From Caldora sp965222765 (GTDB taxonomy: Bacteria; Cyanobacteriota; Cyanobacteriia; Cyanobacteriales; Coleofasciculaceae): a DNA stretch of 64,000 nt. Below, piece by piece: positions 26,519 to 35,215 of the stretch. The notes beneath the pieces are model-generated. The model did no database searches, was not told the DNA's origin, and worked only from the letters and a program-made list of their open reading frames with translations. The translations under genes and the position numbers were made by a program. The stretch is taken from positions 75,639 through 139,638 of the forward strand of contig CBDCVG010000044.1 in NCBI GenBank assembly GCA_965222765.1. The letters run 5' to 3'. How positions within the stretch are numbered: position 1 is the stretch's first letter; each line of letters starts with the position of its first letter.

Positions 26519-27844
26519 TCAAGCATCAAATGCCAAGGCTTGACCCCGAACCTCTGTATTCAATTTCCCTCGATCATAGACAATTTGACCGCCGACAATA
26601 GTGATTACAGGCCATCCAGTCAGGTTCCAGCCTTCAAAAGGACTCCAACCGCATTTTGTTAAGACTTCCTCCCGTACAACTGGTCGATAATTGTCTAAGT
26701 CTACCAGTACCAAATCCGCATCATAGCCAGGAGCGATCGCACCTTTTTTGGGAATCCGATAAGCTTTAGCTACAGCAGTGGACATCCAATTAGAGACTTG
26801 AGCAATAGTACAACGTCCTTCCATTGCTTGAGTGAGCATCAGAGGTAGAGATGTCTCCACTCCTGGCATACCAGAAGGTGTATTAGGATAGCCTTTAGCT
26901 TTTTCCTCTAAAGTGTGGGGAGCATGATCCGTAGCGATAAAATCAATTACACCATCAAGAAGAGCCTGCCAGAGTACTTGATTATCGTTGTGTGATCGCA
27001 AAGGGGGATTCATTTGGGCTAGAGTACCAATTTTCTCATAGGCACTGGTATTGAGTAACAAGTGCTGAGGTGTGACTTCCGCTGTCACCCAACTAGGCTT
27101 ATCCTGCCGTAGCAACTCCGCTTCCTCCCCAGTAGAGAGATGGAGAATATGCAAGCGTCGCTGATATTTTTTGGAGAGCTTCAGTGCTAACTTAGTCGCA
27201 TTAAGAGCAGCTTGGTTATCCTGAATTTGGGAGTGAATTGCTGGATTGGTAATTCCGGCAAATTCCTTACGACGCTCGTTAATCCGAGGTTGATCTTCTG
27301 CGTGAACGGCAATTAAGCGATCGCCTTGAGCAAAAATAGGTTCTAGTACTGCCTCATGATCTACTAATAAATGACCATGAGCTGAGCCCATAAAAATCTT
27401 AATTCCACAAGTAGGCTGAGCATCTCGGAGATCTGGTAAATTTTGCGGTGTTGCTCCGATAAAAAAGCCGTAGTTTACTAAACAATGGTCTGCCGAACGT
27501 TGTAACTTGTCATCTAGCGCTGCTTGTGTAATCGTAAGAGGACGAGTGTTAGGCATTTCCAGAAAAGATGTCACTCCCCCCTTAGCACAAGCACAACTTG
27601 CACTAAAGAGGTCTTCTTTATGTTCCAGTCCTGGTTCCCGAAAATGTACCTGAGGATCAATCACCCCTGGCAACAAAGTTAAACCATTCGCGTCTATCTC
27701 TTTATCTACTCTTGTCGAAAGGGTAATTTCTGGGGCAACCTGCACAATTTCTCTTCCACGGATCTCGACATCTCCTACTAAAAACTCTCCCGTGGGTAAG
27801 AGAATATGAGCATGACGGATTAACAGGCAAAGGTTAGAAGACAT
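26519..27844 (-). CDS. pyrC: Dihydroorotase-like amidohydrolase
   Basis: The 441-aa protein matches cyanobacterial dihydroorotase, which cyclises carbamoyl aspartate in pyrimidine synthesis. Metal-site motifs VHAEDQPRI, LHILHLSTGEE and FIATDHAPHT are present. The first motif, however, reads IDPQVHFREPG, where most dihydroorotases have D-x-H-x-H. The first histidine of the HxH pair is therefore glutamine. This form also occurs in other cyanobacterial proteins carrying the name, so it may be a lineage variant. Function as a true dihydroorotase is likely from context (carB nearby) but not certain. Confidence 0.85.
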   Translation of the reverse strand: MSSNLCLLIRHAHILLPTGEFLVGDVEIRGREIVQVAPEITLSTRVDKEIDANGLTLLPGVIDPQVHFREPGLEHKEDLFSASCACAKGGVTSFLEMPNTRPLTITQAALDDKLQRSADHCLVNYGFFIGATPQNLPDLRDAQPTCGIKIFMGSAHGHLLVDHEAVLEPIFAQGDRLIAVHAEDQPRINERRKEFAGITNPAIHSQIQDNQAALNATKLALKLSKKYQRRLHILHLSTGEEAELLRQDKPSWVTAEVTPQHLLLNTSAYEKIGTLAQMNPPLRSHNDNQVLWQALLDGVIDFIATDHAPHTLEEKAKGYPNTPSGMPGVETSLPLMLTQAMEGRCTIAQVSNWMSTAVAKAYRIPKKGAIAPGYDADLVLVDLDNYRPVVREEVLTKCGWSPFEGWNLTGWPVITIVGGQIVYDRGKLNTEVRGQALAFDA

Positions 27845-28001
27845 AAGAGAATGTTAAAGTACAATGGTGATCCCATACTTATATTTAAATTGGTACAGTT
27901 ACAACTAAAAAACTTCCTATTGGTTGAGATTTGGGGTAATTAACTCCTGATTTACTTGCTTCCTTTACTCAAATTCGTGACTTGATCGTAATTAACCGGC
28001 T

Positions 28002-28565
28002 ATGACTCGCGCAGAAAATCCCTGGATAGAAGGACTCAAGACTATTGCATTGAGCGGCGTTCTCGCTTTAGGGATTCGCCATTTTGTAGCGGAAGCACGC
28101 TACATTCCTTCAGAATCAATGCTACCAACTCTACAGGTTAACGATCGCCTGATTATTGACAAGGTGACTTACAAGCTTCGCAACCCAGAGCGGGGAGATA
28201 TTGTTGTCTTTGGTCCTACTGATACCCTCAAGGAGCAAAATTTTAAAGATGCCTTTATCAAACGGGTAATTGGTCTTCCTGGCGATAAGGTAGAGGTTCA
28301 AGGGGGACGAGTATATGTTAATGATCAAGCTCTGCGGGAAAGGTACATAGAGGAAGAACCGAACTACCACTTTAGTACTAAGGAATTTAATGAGAAGCTA
28401 GGGATAGAAGAGCAGACAGTACCGCCTGATAATTACCTCGTACTGGGAGATAACCGCAACAATAGCTACGATTCTCACTACTGGGGCTATGTACCCCAAG
28501 ATAAGATTATTGGTAGGGCGATCGTGCGCTTTTGGCCTTTAAATCGGGTTGGCGAGTTGGATTAG
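28002..28565 (+). CDS. lepB: Signal peptidase I
   Basis: This 187-aa serine protease is anchored by one N-terminal membrane helix (residues about 10-28) and removes signal peptides on the outer face of the plasma or thylakoid membrane. It carries the Ser/Lys dyad: Ser39 in IPSESMLPTL and Lys87 in FIKRVIGLPGDKVEV. Box E is LGDNRNNSYDSHYWGYV. The size matches cyanobacterial LepB proteins, which usually occur in two or more copies. Single gene with its own promoter region. Confidence 0.96.
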   Translation: MTRAENPWIEGLKTIALSGVLALGIRHFVAEARYIPSESMLPTLQVNDRLIIDKVTYKLRNPERGDIVVFGPTDTLKEQNFKDAFIKRVIGLPGDKVEVQGGRVYVNDQALRERYIEEEPNYHFSTKEFNEKLGIEEQTVPPDNYLVLGDNRNNSYDSHYWGYVPQDKIIGRAIVRFWPLNRVGELD

Positions 28566-28624
28566 AGCTAGATTGATTAGTAAGCTAGCCGGCACTAACC
28601 CTAACGGGCAAGCAAAAACCCTGT

Positions 28625-28758
28625 AGTGCCGCGACACAGCTAAAATAGTGGAATAAGTAGGTTGGGTGGAGCGATAGCGTAACCCAACACCGGCGTATAT
28701 TCTGTTGGGTTTCACTTCGTTACACCCAACCTACCTTTTTAGGCGTGTCGCGCCAGTA
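28625..28758. mobile_element. MITE family 3 copy with preserved ends
   Basis: Ends AGTGCCGCGACACAGCTAAA and the complement of TTTTTAGGCGTGTCGCGCCA are imperfect inverted repeats. The core GTAGGTTGGGTGGAGCGATA with its inverted partner forms a long hairpin. The copy at 8801-8932 is about 80 percent alike by eye. Confidence 0.75.
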
Positions 28759-29012
28759 CGTGGGATGAGCTTAATTGTTGTGATATAGATCTCACATGAA
28801 GTTTCTTTAAGTCACCCAATTTCCAGCCCCTGGGTTACTCATAAACGAATAAAACCTCACTCATCAAGCCGATAATCATCAGTTGTTAACCTGATAATTA
28901 TCAAATTTATTTAGCAAGTAAATCACCGACAGCTGCTAAAAAATACGGGATTATATTAACAATCAATTTAAAATAATATCTGTAATTCAAGATAACTACT
29001 TGGAGGTTAGTA
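28759..29012. other. AT-rich leader before a small gene
   Basis: No gene is visible. GATAATCATCAG...CTGATAATTATC around 28870-28900 forms an inverted repeat. The region presumably holds the promoter of the 62-aa gene at 29013. Confidence 0.4.
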
Positions 29013-29201
29013 ATGAATACATCAACATTAGCAGATAATGAATTAAATTATCAGTATAAATCCTCTCTTAAGTCACAATATAAGATTTTGAAAGCAGGAA
29101 CAGAAGAAAAGCTTGAGACATGGCTGATGAGTATAGAAGAGCATTGGCTAGAAGAAGTTTTCGCTTGTCTCCAGGGAAATTTTCCCGATTGGCGTGGTTA
29201 A
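29013..29201 (+). CDS. Small hypothetical protein
   Basis: The 62-aa product is preceded by a strong ribosome binding site (TTGGAGGT, 7-8 nt before ATG) and by an AT-rich leader, which supports translation. The sequence has KILKAGTEEKLETWLMSIEE and a C-terminal NFPDWRG. It is acidic, helical, without a membrane segment. No family recognised. Confidence 0.5.
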   Translation: MNTSTLADNELNYQYKSSLKSQYKILKAGTEEKLETWLMSIEEHWLEEVFACLQGNFPDWRG

Positions 29202-29370
29202 GCTTTTTCCCATTGAAGGATTTTAATTGTCCTTGATTACTTAATTACTCTCGAGAAACTAGAAATACTCATGTTGTTGGCTGAATCCCTTGATATGACT
29301 AGTTTCTAATCTTCTTTTTAGTAGGTAAAACTCTTGTTCCTCCTGCCTTCTAACGCTAATTAGCACAACA

Positions 29371-30180
29371 CTAATAATTGTAAGGATTATCTGGTTCGTC
29401 AATTTTGGCAACAGAACTCGCTTCAATAGTCAGCTGACGTTTTCCTTCCAGGTTTTCAGTAATCATCTGACCTTCGACTTCTATCCAACTATCAACTGGA
29501 TATTTATCCTTATTTACCTTGAGTTTAACCGGTAGTCCCACCGGATAGGCATCAGCAGCACAACAAGTAATCACAAAACGGGAAACTAATAAGTATTTTG
29601 GAGGTAATTCTGGTGGGTGGACAACAAAACCTTTGACTTTGACAGCTTGACCAGTGTAAGTATCCGGTTCAGGATAAATATTGAGAGTCCTTGCCCAATC
29701 AATAAGCGATCGCTCTTCCGGTTTGCTCTGAGGTTTAAAAGCCTGAGGCTGCAATCTAGTCACCGTCGCCGATTCGGTGATACCCCGCTGTACTGCTGTA
29801 TCACTGGCAAATACTTTCGGCTTGACGATTAACCCTAGAATGGCAATAGCCAAGAGCAAGCTACTACTCCAACCAGGAGGAAACAAGCTGACGTGTTGCA
29901 CTAAGGGCATGCTAGCTGATTTACCTGATGCTTGTTGACGCCATTTTTTAAGTAGCCATAGCATTTTCCAAGCGGCGATGCTCAATAGAGCTAAGCCTGT
30001 AACAATAACCAGTCCAAAGTAGTTGGGGTGAATTAGTAAATTTAATTCACCAGAGCGCCAGTATTTCAGCAGTATAATTCCCCAGATGGCTAGGGTAAAA
30101 ATGTCTAACAGGGGTAAGATAAACTTCCCGGCAAACTGAAACTTCTTCTTTACTTTATTTACATTTTGAGGTGCGCTCAT
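29371..30180 (-). CDS. TIGR03943 family protein (YcgQ-like permease partner)
   Basis: The 269-aa protein has two or three N-terminal membrane segments (KFILPLLDIFTLAIWGIILL, LVIVTGLALLSIAAWKMLWL, and one near residue 110). A C-terminal OB-like domain follows, with TYTGQAVKVKGFVVHPPELP, VSRFVITCCAADAYPVGLPV and DSWIEVEGQMITE. This matches TIGR03943/DUF1980, found next to YraQ-type permeases. In Bacillus the related ycgRQ pair is under zinc control (Zur). Here it lies 52 bp after such a permease gene, so they form a two-gene operon. CC in VITCCAAD may bind metal. Confidence 0.85.
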   Translation of the reverse strand: MSAPQNVNKVKKKFQFAGKFILPLLDIFTLAIWGIILLKYWRSGELNLLIHPNYFGLVIVTGLALLSIAAWKMLWLLKKWRQQASGKSASMPLVQHVSLFPPGWSSSLLLAIAILGLIVKPKVFASDTAVQRGITESATVTRLQPQAFKPQSKPEERSLIDWARTLNIYPEPDTYTGQAVKVKGFVVHPPELPPKYLLVSRFVITCCAADAYPVGLPVKLKVNKDKYPVDSWIEVEGQMITENLEGKRQLTIEASSVAKIDEPDNPYNY

Positions 30181-30232
30181 TGTTATTGGTTGTTAGTTGT
30201 TTGTTATTTGTTATTTGTCTAACTAAGAATCA

Positions 30233-31273
30233 CTAACTAATTTTTAAATTAACAAACAAAGTTAACAAAAAGGTCAACTGAGCTGCCAAAGCAAACAAGT
30301 ACAATATTGCCCTCCATTTAAATACAGATAACATCAAGCCAATGGCTTTGATATCAATCATCGGACCAAATACCAAAAATGCCAACAAAGATCCACTGGT
30401 GAAAGTGGAGGCAAAGGCGAGGGCAAAGAAAGCATCTACAGTAGAACAAATAGATACTACCGCCCCCAACAACATCATTGCTAAAATTGAAGTTACTGGT
30501 CCTTGACCTAAGCTAAGGATAATGTCGCGGGGTATGCCGACTTGAATTACTGCCGCGATCGCACTGCCTAAAACTAGTACTCCTCCTAATTCTAAAAATT
30601 CCTGCACCATATTATCCAGGAACAGGCGCAGTTTATCAGATACCGGCTTGGTTGGTTTAGTAGCAGCGACAGATTTTTGTACAGTATCAGTATCTAGTCG
30701 CAGAGGTGTTCCTGATTGACCAAGTAAAAATGAACCAGATTGTAGTAGGATTGAGGGTTTCTCTTTGTTGTTAGGGTCGCTAACCCAATCTCTTGGTTTA
30801 CTGGAGTGAGATTGCGGCATCAAGCGAGTTATCCTCTGTTGTAGCAAAGGGCGCAAATCTTTCTGAAAGCTGAAAACCCAACCGATTACCACCGCTATGC
30901 CGAAGGAAAACAACACTCGCAGCACGACGATTTCTGGTTGATCTCGAAATGCTACCCAGGTTGACCAAATTACCACCGGATTGATTGTTGGTGCTGCCAA
31001 TAAAAACCCAATTGCCATGGAAGCTGGTGCTCCCTGAAGGAGCAACCGCCTTGCTACTGGCACATTGCCGCATTCACAGACTGGGAATAAAAAGCCGATA
31101 CAGCTACCAAAAATGGATGCTAACAAAGGGTTGCGCGGCATAGCAGCCAAGAGCTTACGCTCATCGACAAAAAACAGCAGTAAACTGGAGAGTAAAACCC
31201 CCAGTAATAAAAAAGGCATTGCCTCCACCAGTAAACTCAAAAAAATAGTGAAGGCGTTGTTGAGCTGATTCAT
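30233..31273 (-). CDS. YraQ/DUF318 family permease
   Basis: Starting at ATG 31273 (an upstream TTG at 31342 adds 23 polar residues) the protein has 346 aa and about eight membrane helices. The family signature is clear: GFLFPVCECGNVPVARRLLL, GFLLAAPTINPVVIWSTW and, in the second half, AVVSICSTVDAFFALAFAST and GPMIDIKAIGLM. The paired Cys/Glu motif lies in the membrane. The transported species is not established; partners of this family are linked to zinc or other metals. It forms an operon with the TIGR03943 gene downstream. Confidence 0.88.
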   Translation of the reverse strand: MNQLNNAFTIFLSLLVEAMPFLLLGVLLSSLLLFFVDERKLLAAMPRNPLLASIFGSCIGFLFPVCECGNVPVARRLLLQGAPASMAIGFLLAAPTINPVVIWSTWVAFRDQPEIVVLRVLFSFGIAVVIGWVFSFQKDLRPLLQQRITRLMPQSHSSKPRDWVSDPNNKEKPSILLQSGSFLLGQSGTPLRLDTDTVQKSVAATKPTKPVSDKLRLFLDNMVQEFLELGGVLVLGSAIAAVIQVGIPRDIILSLGQGPVTSILAMMLLGAVVSICSTVDAFFALAFASTFTSGSLLAFLVFGPMIDIKAIGLMLSVFKWRAILYLFALAAQLTFLLTLFVNLKIS

Positions 31274-31459
31274 GGTTGCCCTCGCTTGGGAGATTTTCCT
31301 GAATGAGGCAGCAAGCGCTATTCTATCGAAAAAGAACGGCAATATTATGAAATCTTCGTAAGGCGGTACTCGAATCAGCTGAACTGATTTAGCATAAATT
31401 GCCCCCTAAAGCTTTAAACTAAAGGGTGCATTAAGGTTTGGAGATCAACTTGTTAAGCT

Positions 31460-32185
31460 GTGCGAAAAATTGTTATTGCTGGTAACTGGAAAATGTACAA
31501 AACTCAAGAGGAGTCCTCTGAGTTTTTGCAAGGGTTTCTACCTCAACTGGAGCAAACCCCTGAAGGGCGGGGAGTTGTGCTGTGTGCTCCCTTTACATCT
31601 TTGGATGTGATGTCCAAGAGTCTTCATAATAGCCGCGTGCAACTGGGGGCTCAAAATATTCACTGGGAAGACAGTGGAGCTTACACTGGTGAAATAGCTG
31701 GTCCTATGCTCAAGGAGCTCAATGTCCGTTACGTAATTGTTGGCCATAGTGAACGGCGTCAATATTTTGGAGAAACTGATGAAACAGTCAATAAGCGCTT
31801 GCTAGCTGCACAGCGTCACGGCTTGGTTCCGATTCTTTGCGTGGGGGAAACTAAGCAACAGCGGGATGCTGGTGAGACTGAATCGATTATTATTAACCAA
31901 TTGAAACAAGATCTAGTAGATGTTAAGCAAGAGCAGTTGGTGATTGCCTACGAGCCAATCTGGGCAATTGGCACTGGCGATACCTGCGAGACATCGGAAG
32001 CCAATCGGGTGATTGGTATCATTCGCAGCCAGCTTCAGGTTGCAGATGTTCCCATTCAATATGGCGGTTCAGTTAAGCCAAATAATATAGATGAAATTAT
32101 GGCTCAACCAGAAATTGATGGTGCTCTCGTTGGAGGAGCCAGTCTGGAACCTGATAGCTTTGCGCGAATTGTGAATTATAAGTAG
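31460..32185 (+). CDS. tpiA: Triosephosphate isomerase
   Basis: The 241-aa TIM-barrel enzyme interconverts dihydroxyacetone phosphate and glyceraldehyde 3-phosphate in the Calvin cycle and glycolysis. Catalytic residues are Lys in AGNWKMYKTQ, His in IVGHSERRQYFG and Glu in VIAYEPIWAIGTG. The phosphate loop is YGGSVKPNN and the end is ALVGGASLEP. The start is GTG at 31460. The TnpB element at 32190 begins just after the stop codon. Confidence 0.97.
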   Translation: MRKIVIAGNWKMYKTQEESSEFLQGFLPQLEQTPEGRGVVLCAPFTSLDVMSKSLHNSRVQLGAQNIHWEDSGAYTGEIAGPMLKELNVRYVIVGHSERRQYFGETDETVNKRLLAAQRHGLVPILCVGETKQQRDAGETESIIINQLKQDLVDVKQEQLVIAYEPIWAIGTGDTCETSEANRVIGIIRSQLQVADVPIQYGGSVKPNNIDEIMAQPEIDGALVGGASLEPDSFARIVNYK

Positions 32186-32189
32186 CTGA

Positions 32190-33556
32190 AAGCTCTGTCT
32201 ATGCAAGAGCAGGGATGAAAGCAAGGTAGCGTTTTTAAGCGCCGTGTGCTATAATATTATCATGAGTTAAGCATGATAAATGTTAGTCTACGAAGCCAAG
32301 TTAAAAGGTAAGCAATATCAGTATGAACGGCTAGATGAAACCATTCGTACTGGGTTGTTTGTCCGCAATTATTGCCTTCGTTATTGGGAAGATGGTCATG
32401 CCAAAAGTCGCAATGACTTATATAAATGTGTCACTCGACTAGCAAAGGAGCGTGATTTCCCTTGGGCTAGCAAACTCAACTCCCAAGCTCGTCAAGCTAT
32501 GGCAGAACGTGCCTGGGCCGCTATCTCTCGTTTCTTTGATAACTGCAAACGCCAGATATCAGGGAAAAAAGGATATCCCAAGTACAAGAAAAATAGCTCA
32601 AATCACGGTTCTGTAGAGTACAAAGTCACAGGTTGGAAGTTATCTGAAAAACGAGATAGGATAACTTTCACTGATGGGTTTAAGGCGGGTTCGTTTAAGC
32701 TCTACAGTAGTCGAGACTTAAACTACTATCAACTTGAACAAATTAAGAGAGTTAGGGTCGTACGTAGAGCTGATGGCTATTATGCTCAGTTTTGCATTGA
32801 CTATGATCGTGTTGAGGATAAGCCACCAACGAGTAAAACCATAGGTCTTGATGTTGGCATTTCAGCCTTCTACACAGACTCTGATGGGAACAAAGTTGTT
32901 AACCCTAAATATCTGAGGAAGTCAGAGAAGTCCCTCAAAGGACTACAGAAACGAGTTTCTCGGAAGTTTAGAAAAGGTCAACCACAATCTAACAACTACA
33001 AGAAAGCTAAGCAAAAGCTAGCCAAAAAGCACCTGAAAGTAAGTAGGCAGCGTAAGGACTTTGCAGTTAAGACAGCATTGTGCGTAGTCCGGTCTAACGA
33101 CTTGGTAGCCTATGAAGATTTGAACGTGCGCAACTTGGTCAAAAACCACAAGTTAGCCAAATCAATATCCGATGCTAGCTGGACAATGTTTAGAGAATGG
33201 GTGGAGTACTTGGGAAAGGTGTTTGGTACAGTAACTATTGCTGTACCTCCCCACTATACATCTCAGAACTGCTCCAGTTGTGGTACTACAGTCAAGAAAT
33301 CCCTCAGTACTCGTACCCACAATTGTTTGTGTGGAACCGTGCTAGATCGAGACGAGAATGCCGCAGTCAATATCCTCAAGTTAGGACTACGTACCGTGGG
33401 GCACACGGGAACATTCTGCAGGGGCGAATGGCCATTCGCCCTACTGGATAAACGCTTCTGGACAGATGAGCCTCTGGTGTTTAGATGAAAGTCTGTGCGC
33501 TAAGTTCGCTGATTGAAGGGAGAATCCCCGTCGCTTTTAGCGCAGGGAGTGTCAAA
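32190..33556 (+). mobile_element. IS200/IS605-group TnpB-only element
   Basis: The left part has GCGTTTTTAAGCGC and the ATCATG/CATGAT hairpin (32260-32278) directly before tnpB. The right part after the stop has TCCC...CGCTTTTAGCG...GGGA and ends with AGGGAGTGTCAAAA. These are typical subterminal hairpins of single-stranded transposons. No tnpA is present. Boundaries are approximate. It lies immediately after tpiA and about 80 bp from the RiPP locus. Confidence 0.75.
32280..33488 (+). CDS. tnpB: TnpB, IS200/IS605-group RNA-guided nuclease
   Basis: The 402-aa protein is similar to the TnpB at 19772. RuvC acidic residues are Asp191 (IGLDVGISAFYTDSDG), Glu279 (LVAYEDLNVRNLV) and Asp in LDRDENAAVNIL (356-358). 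The zinc finger is CSSC...CLC. It looks intact and could be active. Without tnpA it depends on a transposase supplied from elsewhere for mobility. The guide RNA would come from the right end (about 33400-33556), overlapping the 3' end of the gene. Confidence 0.94.
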   Translation: MLVYEAKLKGKQYQYERLDETIRTGLFVRNYCLRYWEDGHAKSRNDLYKCVTRLAKERDFPWASKLNSQARQAMAERAWAAISRFFDNCKRQISGKKGYPKYKKNSSNHGSVEYKVTGWKLSEKRDRITFTDGFKAGSFKLYSSRDLNYYQLEQIKRVRVVRRADGYYAQFCIDYDRVEDKPPTSKTIGLDVGISAFYTDSDGNKVVNPKYLRKSEKSLKGLQKRVSRKFRKGQPQSNNYKKAKQKLAKKHLKVSRQRKDFAVKTALCVVRSNDLVAYEDLNVRNLVKNHKLAKSISDASWTMFREWVEYLGKVFGTVTIAVPPHYTSQNCSSCGTTVKKSLSTRTHNCLCGTVLDRDENAAVNILKLGLRTVGHTGTFCRGEWPFALLDKRFWTDEPLVFR

Positions 33557-33603
33557 AGTAGCTGTTGTTTGTTGCTAATTGTTGGTCTTTTTAGCATTGC
33601 CCA

Positions 33604-33645
33604 TTGATATACTCCCCCATCAAATCAGAGATTATGATGGGGGAT
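33604..33645 (-). mobile_element. IS right-end-like hairpin overlapping the maturase stop
   Basis: On the minus strand CCCCCATCA pairs with TGATGGGGG (9 bp) and is followed by AGTATATCAAT. The hairpin contains the last codons (NPPS) and TAA of the radical SAM gene. It may double as the operon terminator. Confidence 0.5.
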
Positions 33646-34819
33646 TCTCACGAATAGTGATTGCTGATTCAGCCAGACAATTTGAGGAACTGTAAACTTC
33701 TTTCTCCAAGTTTTCTAACACAACATCTGCAATTTTTTGCCTGTTTAAGCGACAATAGAGTGTCTCCGTAGATGCAAAACTACCATTTTCAAAGTACTTA
33801 TTTGCTGGAGCACCTCCTCTACATATAGAAAAGTAATCACAGGTTTTCTGACACTTATCTACCCCTTCATAAATGCTAGTATAAACTTCTTGAAATTTTT
33901 CATTTTTATAAATCTCGGAAAAAAGCTGATTCTTGACATTACCAAAAATAAATTTGTCCTGCGCTTCAGCTGCTGAAACCAATTCAGGTGAAAAAGTAGA
34001 GTAATTTCCTTGCCAATCTACGCTAATATTTGCTAGAGGATATGTTTGACTATTATAAGTTGTGTCCCAATTATGATGTAAAATACCACCCTCCATTTGT
34101 TCAAATTCTCTAATAATTAAAGGTTTTTTAGACTGCTTATTTAAGCTATAAATACGAGACATGAATTTTTTATATTTTTGATCTATATCTAAAATATTGA
34201 GGCTAGAGGTGAAGTTTTTAGACTCAATTTCTTCGACATTGAAACCAATCTTAGTACAACCCAAATCACTAAAAAATTTAAATATCTCATCTGGATAATC
34301 AAGAGAATAGTTTGTAATTACACAAATAACTGCAAAAGAAATGTCATAACTTATTAGCATCTCTATACCATTCATTATTTTCAAAAATGAGCCTTTGCCA
34401 TTCTTATATTTACGATGATAATCATGAATAAATTGAGGACCGTCAATACTTATACCAAGCACTACATTATGATTATTAATAAATTTACAGTAATCTTCAG
34501 AAATGAGCGTTCCATTTGTTTGAAATGAGTGTATTATTTGACACTTCTGTGGTTTGAAATTTTCCAATTTTGAAAAAGCTTCTTCGTAAAAAATAGGTTT
34601 CATCAGCATAGGTTCACCAACGTGCCAAACGATTGACAAATATTCTCCAAGAATATTGCTGTTCACTAGGTTTCTCATGAGGTGTTCCAAGACATTCCCA
34701 CTAATGGGATGGTGTTTGCTTTTATCTGGAAGATAACAATAATCACAATCCAAATTACACAATGGCGTTGACTGTATAATCAATAGTCTGAGAATACCAG
34801 GATAAATTTTAAAATCCAT
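33632..34819 (-). CDS. Radical SAM/SPASM peptide maturase, GrrM/OscB-like
   Basis: Starting at ATG 34819 (AAGGAA 7 nt upstream; a TTG at 34852 has no such site) gives 395 aa. The SAM-binding [4Fe-4S] motif is Cys21, Cys25, Cys28 in CNLDCDYCYLPD. SIVWHVGEPMLMKPIFYEEA, IIHSFQTNGTLI and LGISIDGPQFIHDYHRK are typical of cyclophane-forming maturases (GrrM/OscB type). The C-terminal SPASM domain has CQKTCDYFSICRGGAPANKY and a final YCRLNRQ. Such enzymes join an aromatic ring to a nearby side-chain carbon in a precursor peptide. The putative substrate is encoded just upstream. AT-rich base use differs from neighbours. Confidence 0.9.
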   Translation of the reverse strand: MDFKIYPGILRLLIIQSTPLCNLDCDYCYLPDKSKHHPISGNVLEHLMRNLVNSNILGEYLSIVWHVGEPMLMKPIFYEEAFSKLENFKPQKCQIIHSFQTNGTLISEDYCKFINNHNVVLGISIDGPQFIHDYHRKYKNGKGSFLKIMNGIEMLISYDISFAVICVITNYSLDYPDEIFKFFSDLGCTKIGFNVEEIESKNFTSSLNILDIDQKYKKFMSRIYSLNKQSKKPLIIREFEQMEGGILHHNWDTTYNSQTYPLANISVDWQGNYSTFSPELVSAAEAQDKFIFGNVKNQLFSEIYKNEKFQEVYTSIYEGVDKCQKTCDYFSICRGGAPANKYFENGSFASTETLYCRLNRQKIADVVLENLEKEVYSSSNCLAESAITIRENPPS

Positions 34820-34931
34820 ACTGTTCCTTGAATTAAGATACACTGAAAGCAAAATAATATCCCAGATGATTTTCTTGAAGCCTGTAACTAAACTTTAGAT
34901 GTCATCTGGGATTATACTTAAACACAAATAC

Positions 34932-35141
34932 TTAACGGTTATCCCATCCAGGTTGATTATCAAACCAAGGAGCATTACCAAAATCTTGATCCCATGGAGG
35001 TGTATCGCTCCAGCTAGGACCATTGCCCCAACTATTGATAGAAGTTCTGATACGAGCTATAGAACGCTGTTTGATGTTTTCAGGTGCAGATGCCTGAAGT
35101 TTCTCAACTCGTTGACGAAAACTCATCTGAGTTTTACTCAT
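34932..35141 (-). CDS. Putative cyclophane RiPP precursor peptide
   Basis: The start chosen is ATG 35141, with AGGA about 8 nt upstream (an earlier GTG at 35168 lacks one). This gives 69 aa. Residues 1-37 are a charged, helical leader (MSFRQRVEKLQASAPENIKQ). Residues 38-69 form a core with Trp38-Gly-Asn, Trp44-Ser-Asp, Trp50-Asp-Gln, Phe54-Gly-Asn, Phe60-Asn62 (FDN) and Trp66-Asp-Asn. Most triplets are 6 residues apart and are separated by Pro/Gly. Aromatic-X-Asn/Asp triplets are the substrates of three-residue cyclophane-forming radical SAM enzymes, one of which is encoded next. No export or protease gene is adjacent. Assignment is inference from motif and position. Confidence 0.85.
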   Translation of the reverse strand: MSKTQMSFRQRVEKLQASAPENIKQRSIARIRTSINSWGNGPSWSDTPPWDQDFGNAPWFDNQPGWDNR

Positions 35142-35215
35142 TGTAAATATCCTGAAATTACTTTTCACAGTATAAACATAAACTATATTAACTATAAACC
35201 AGTTTCCTAAAATAA

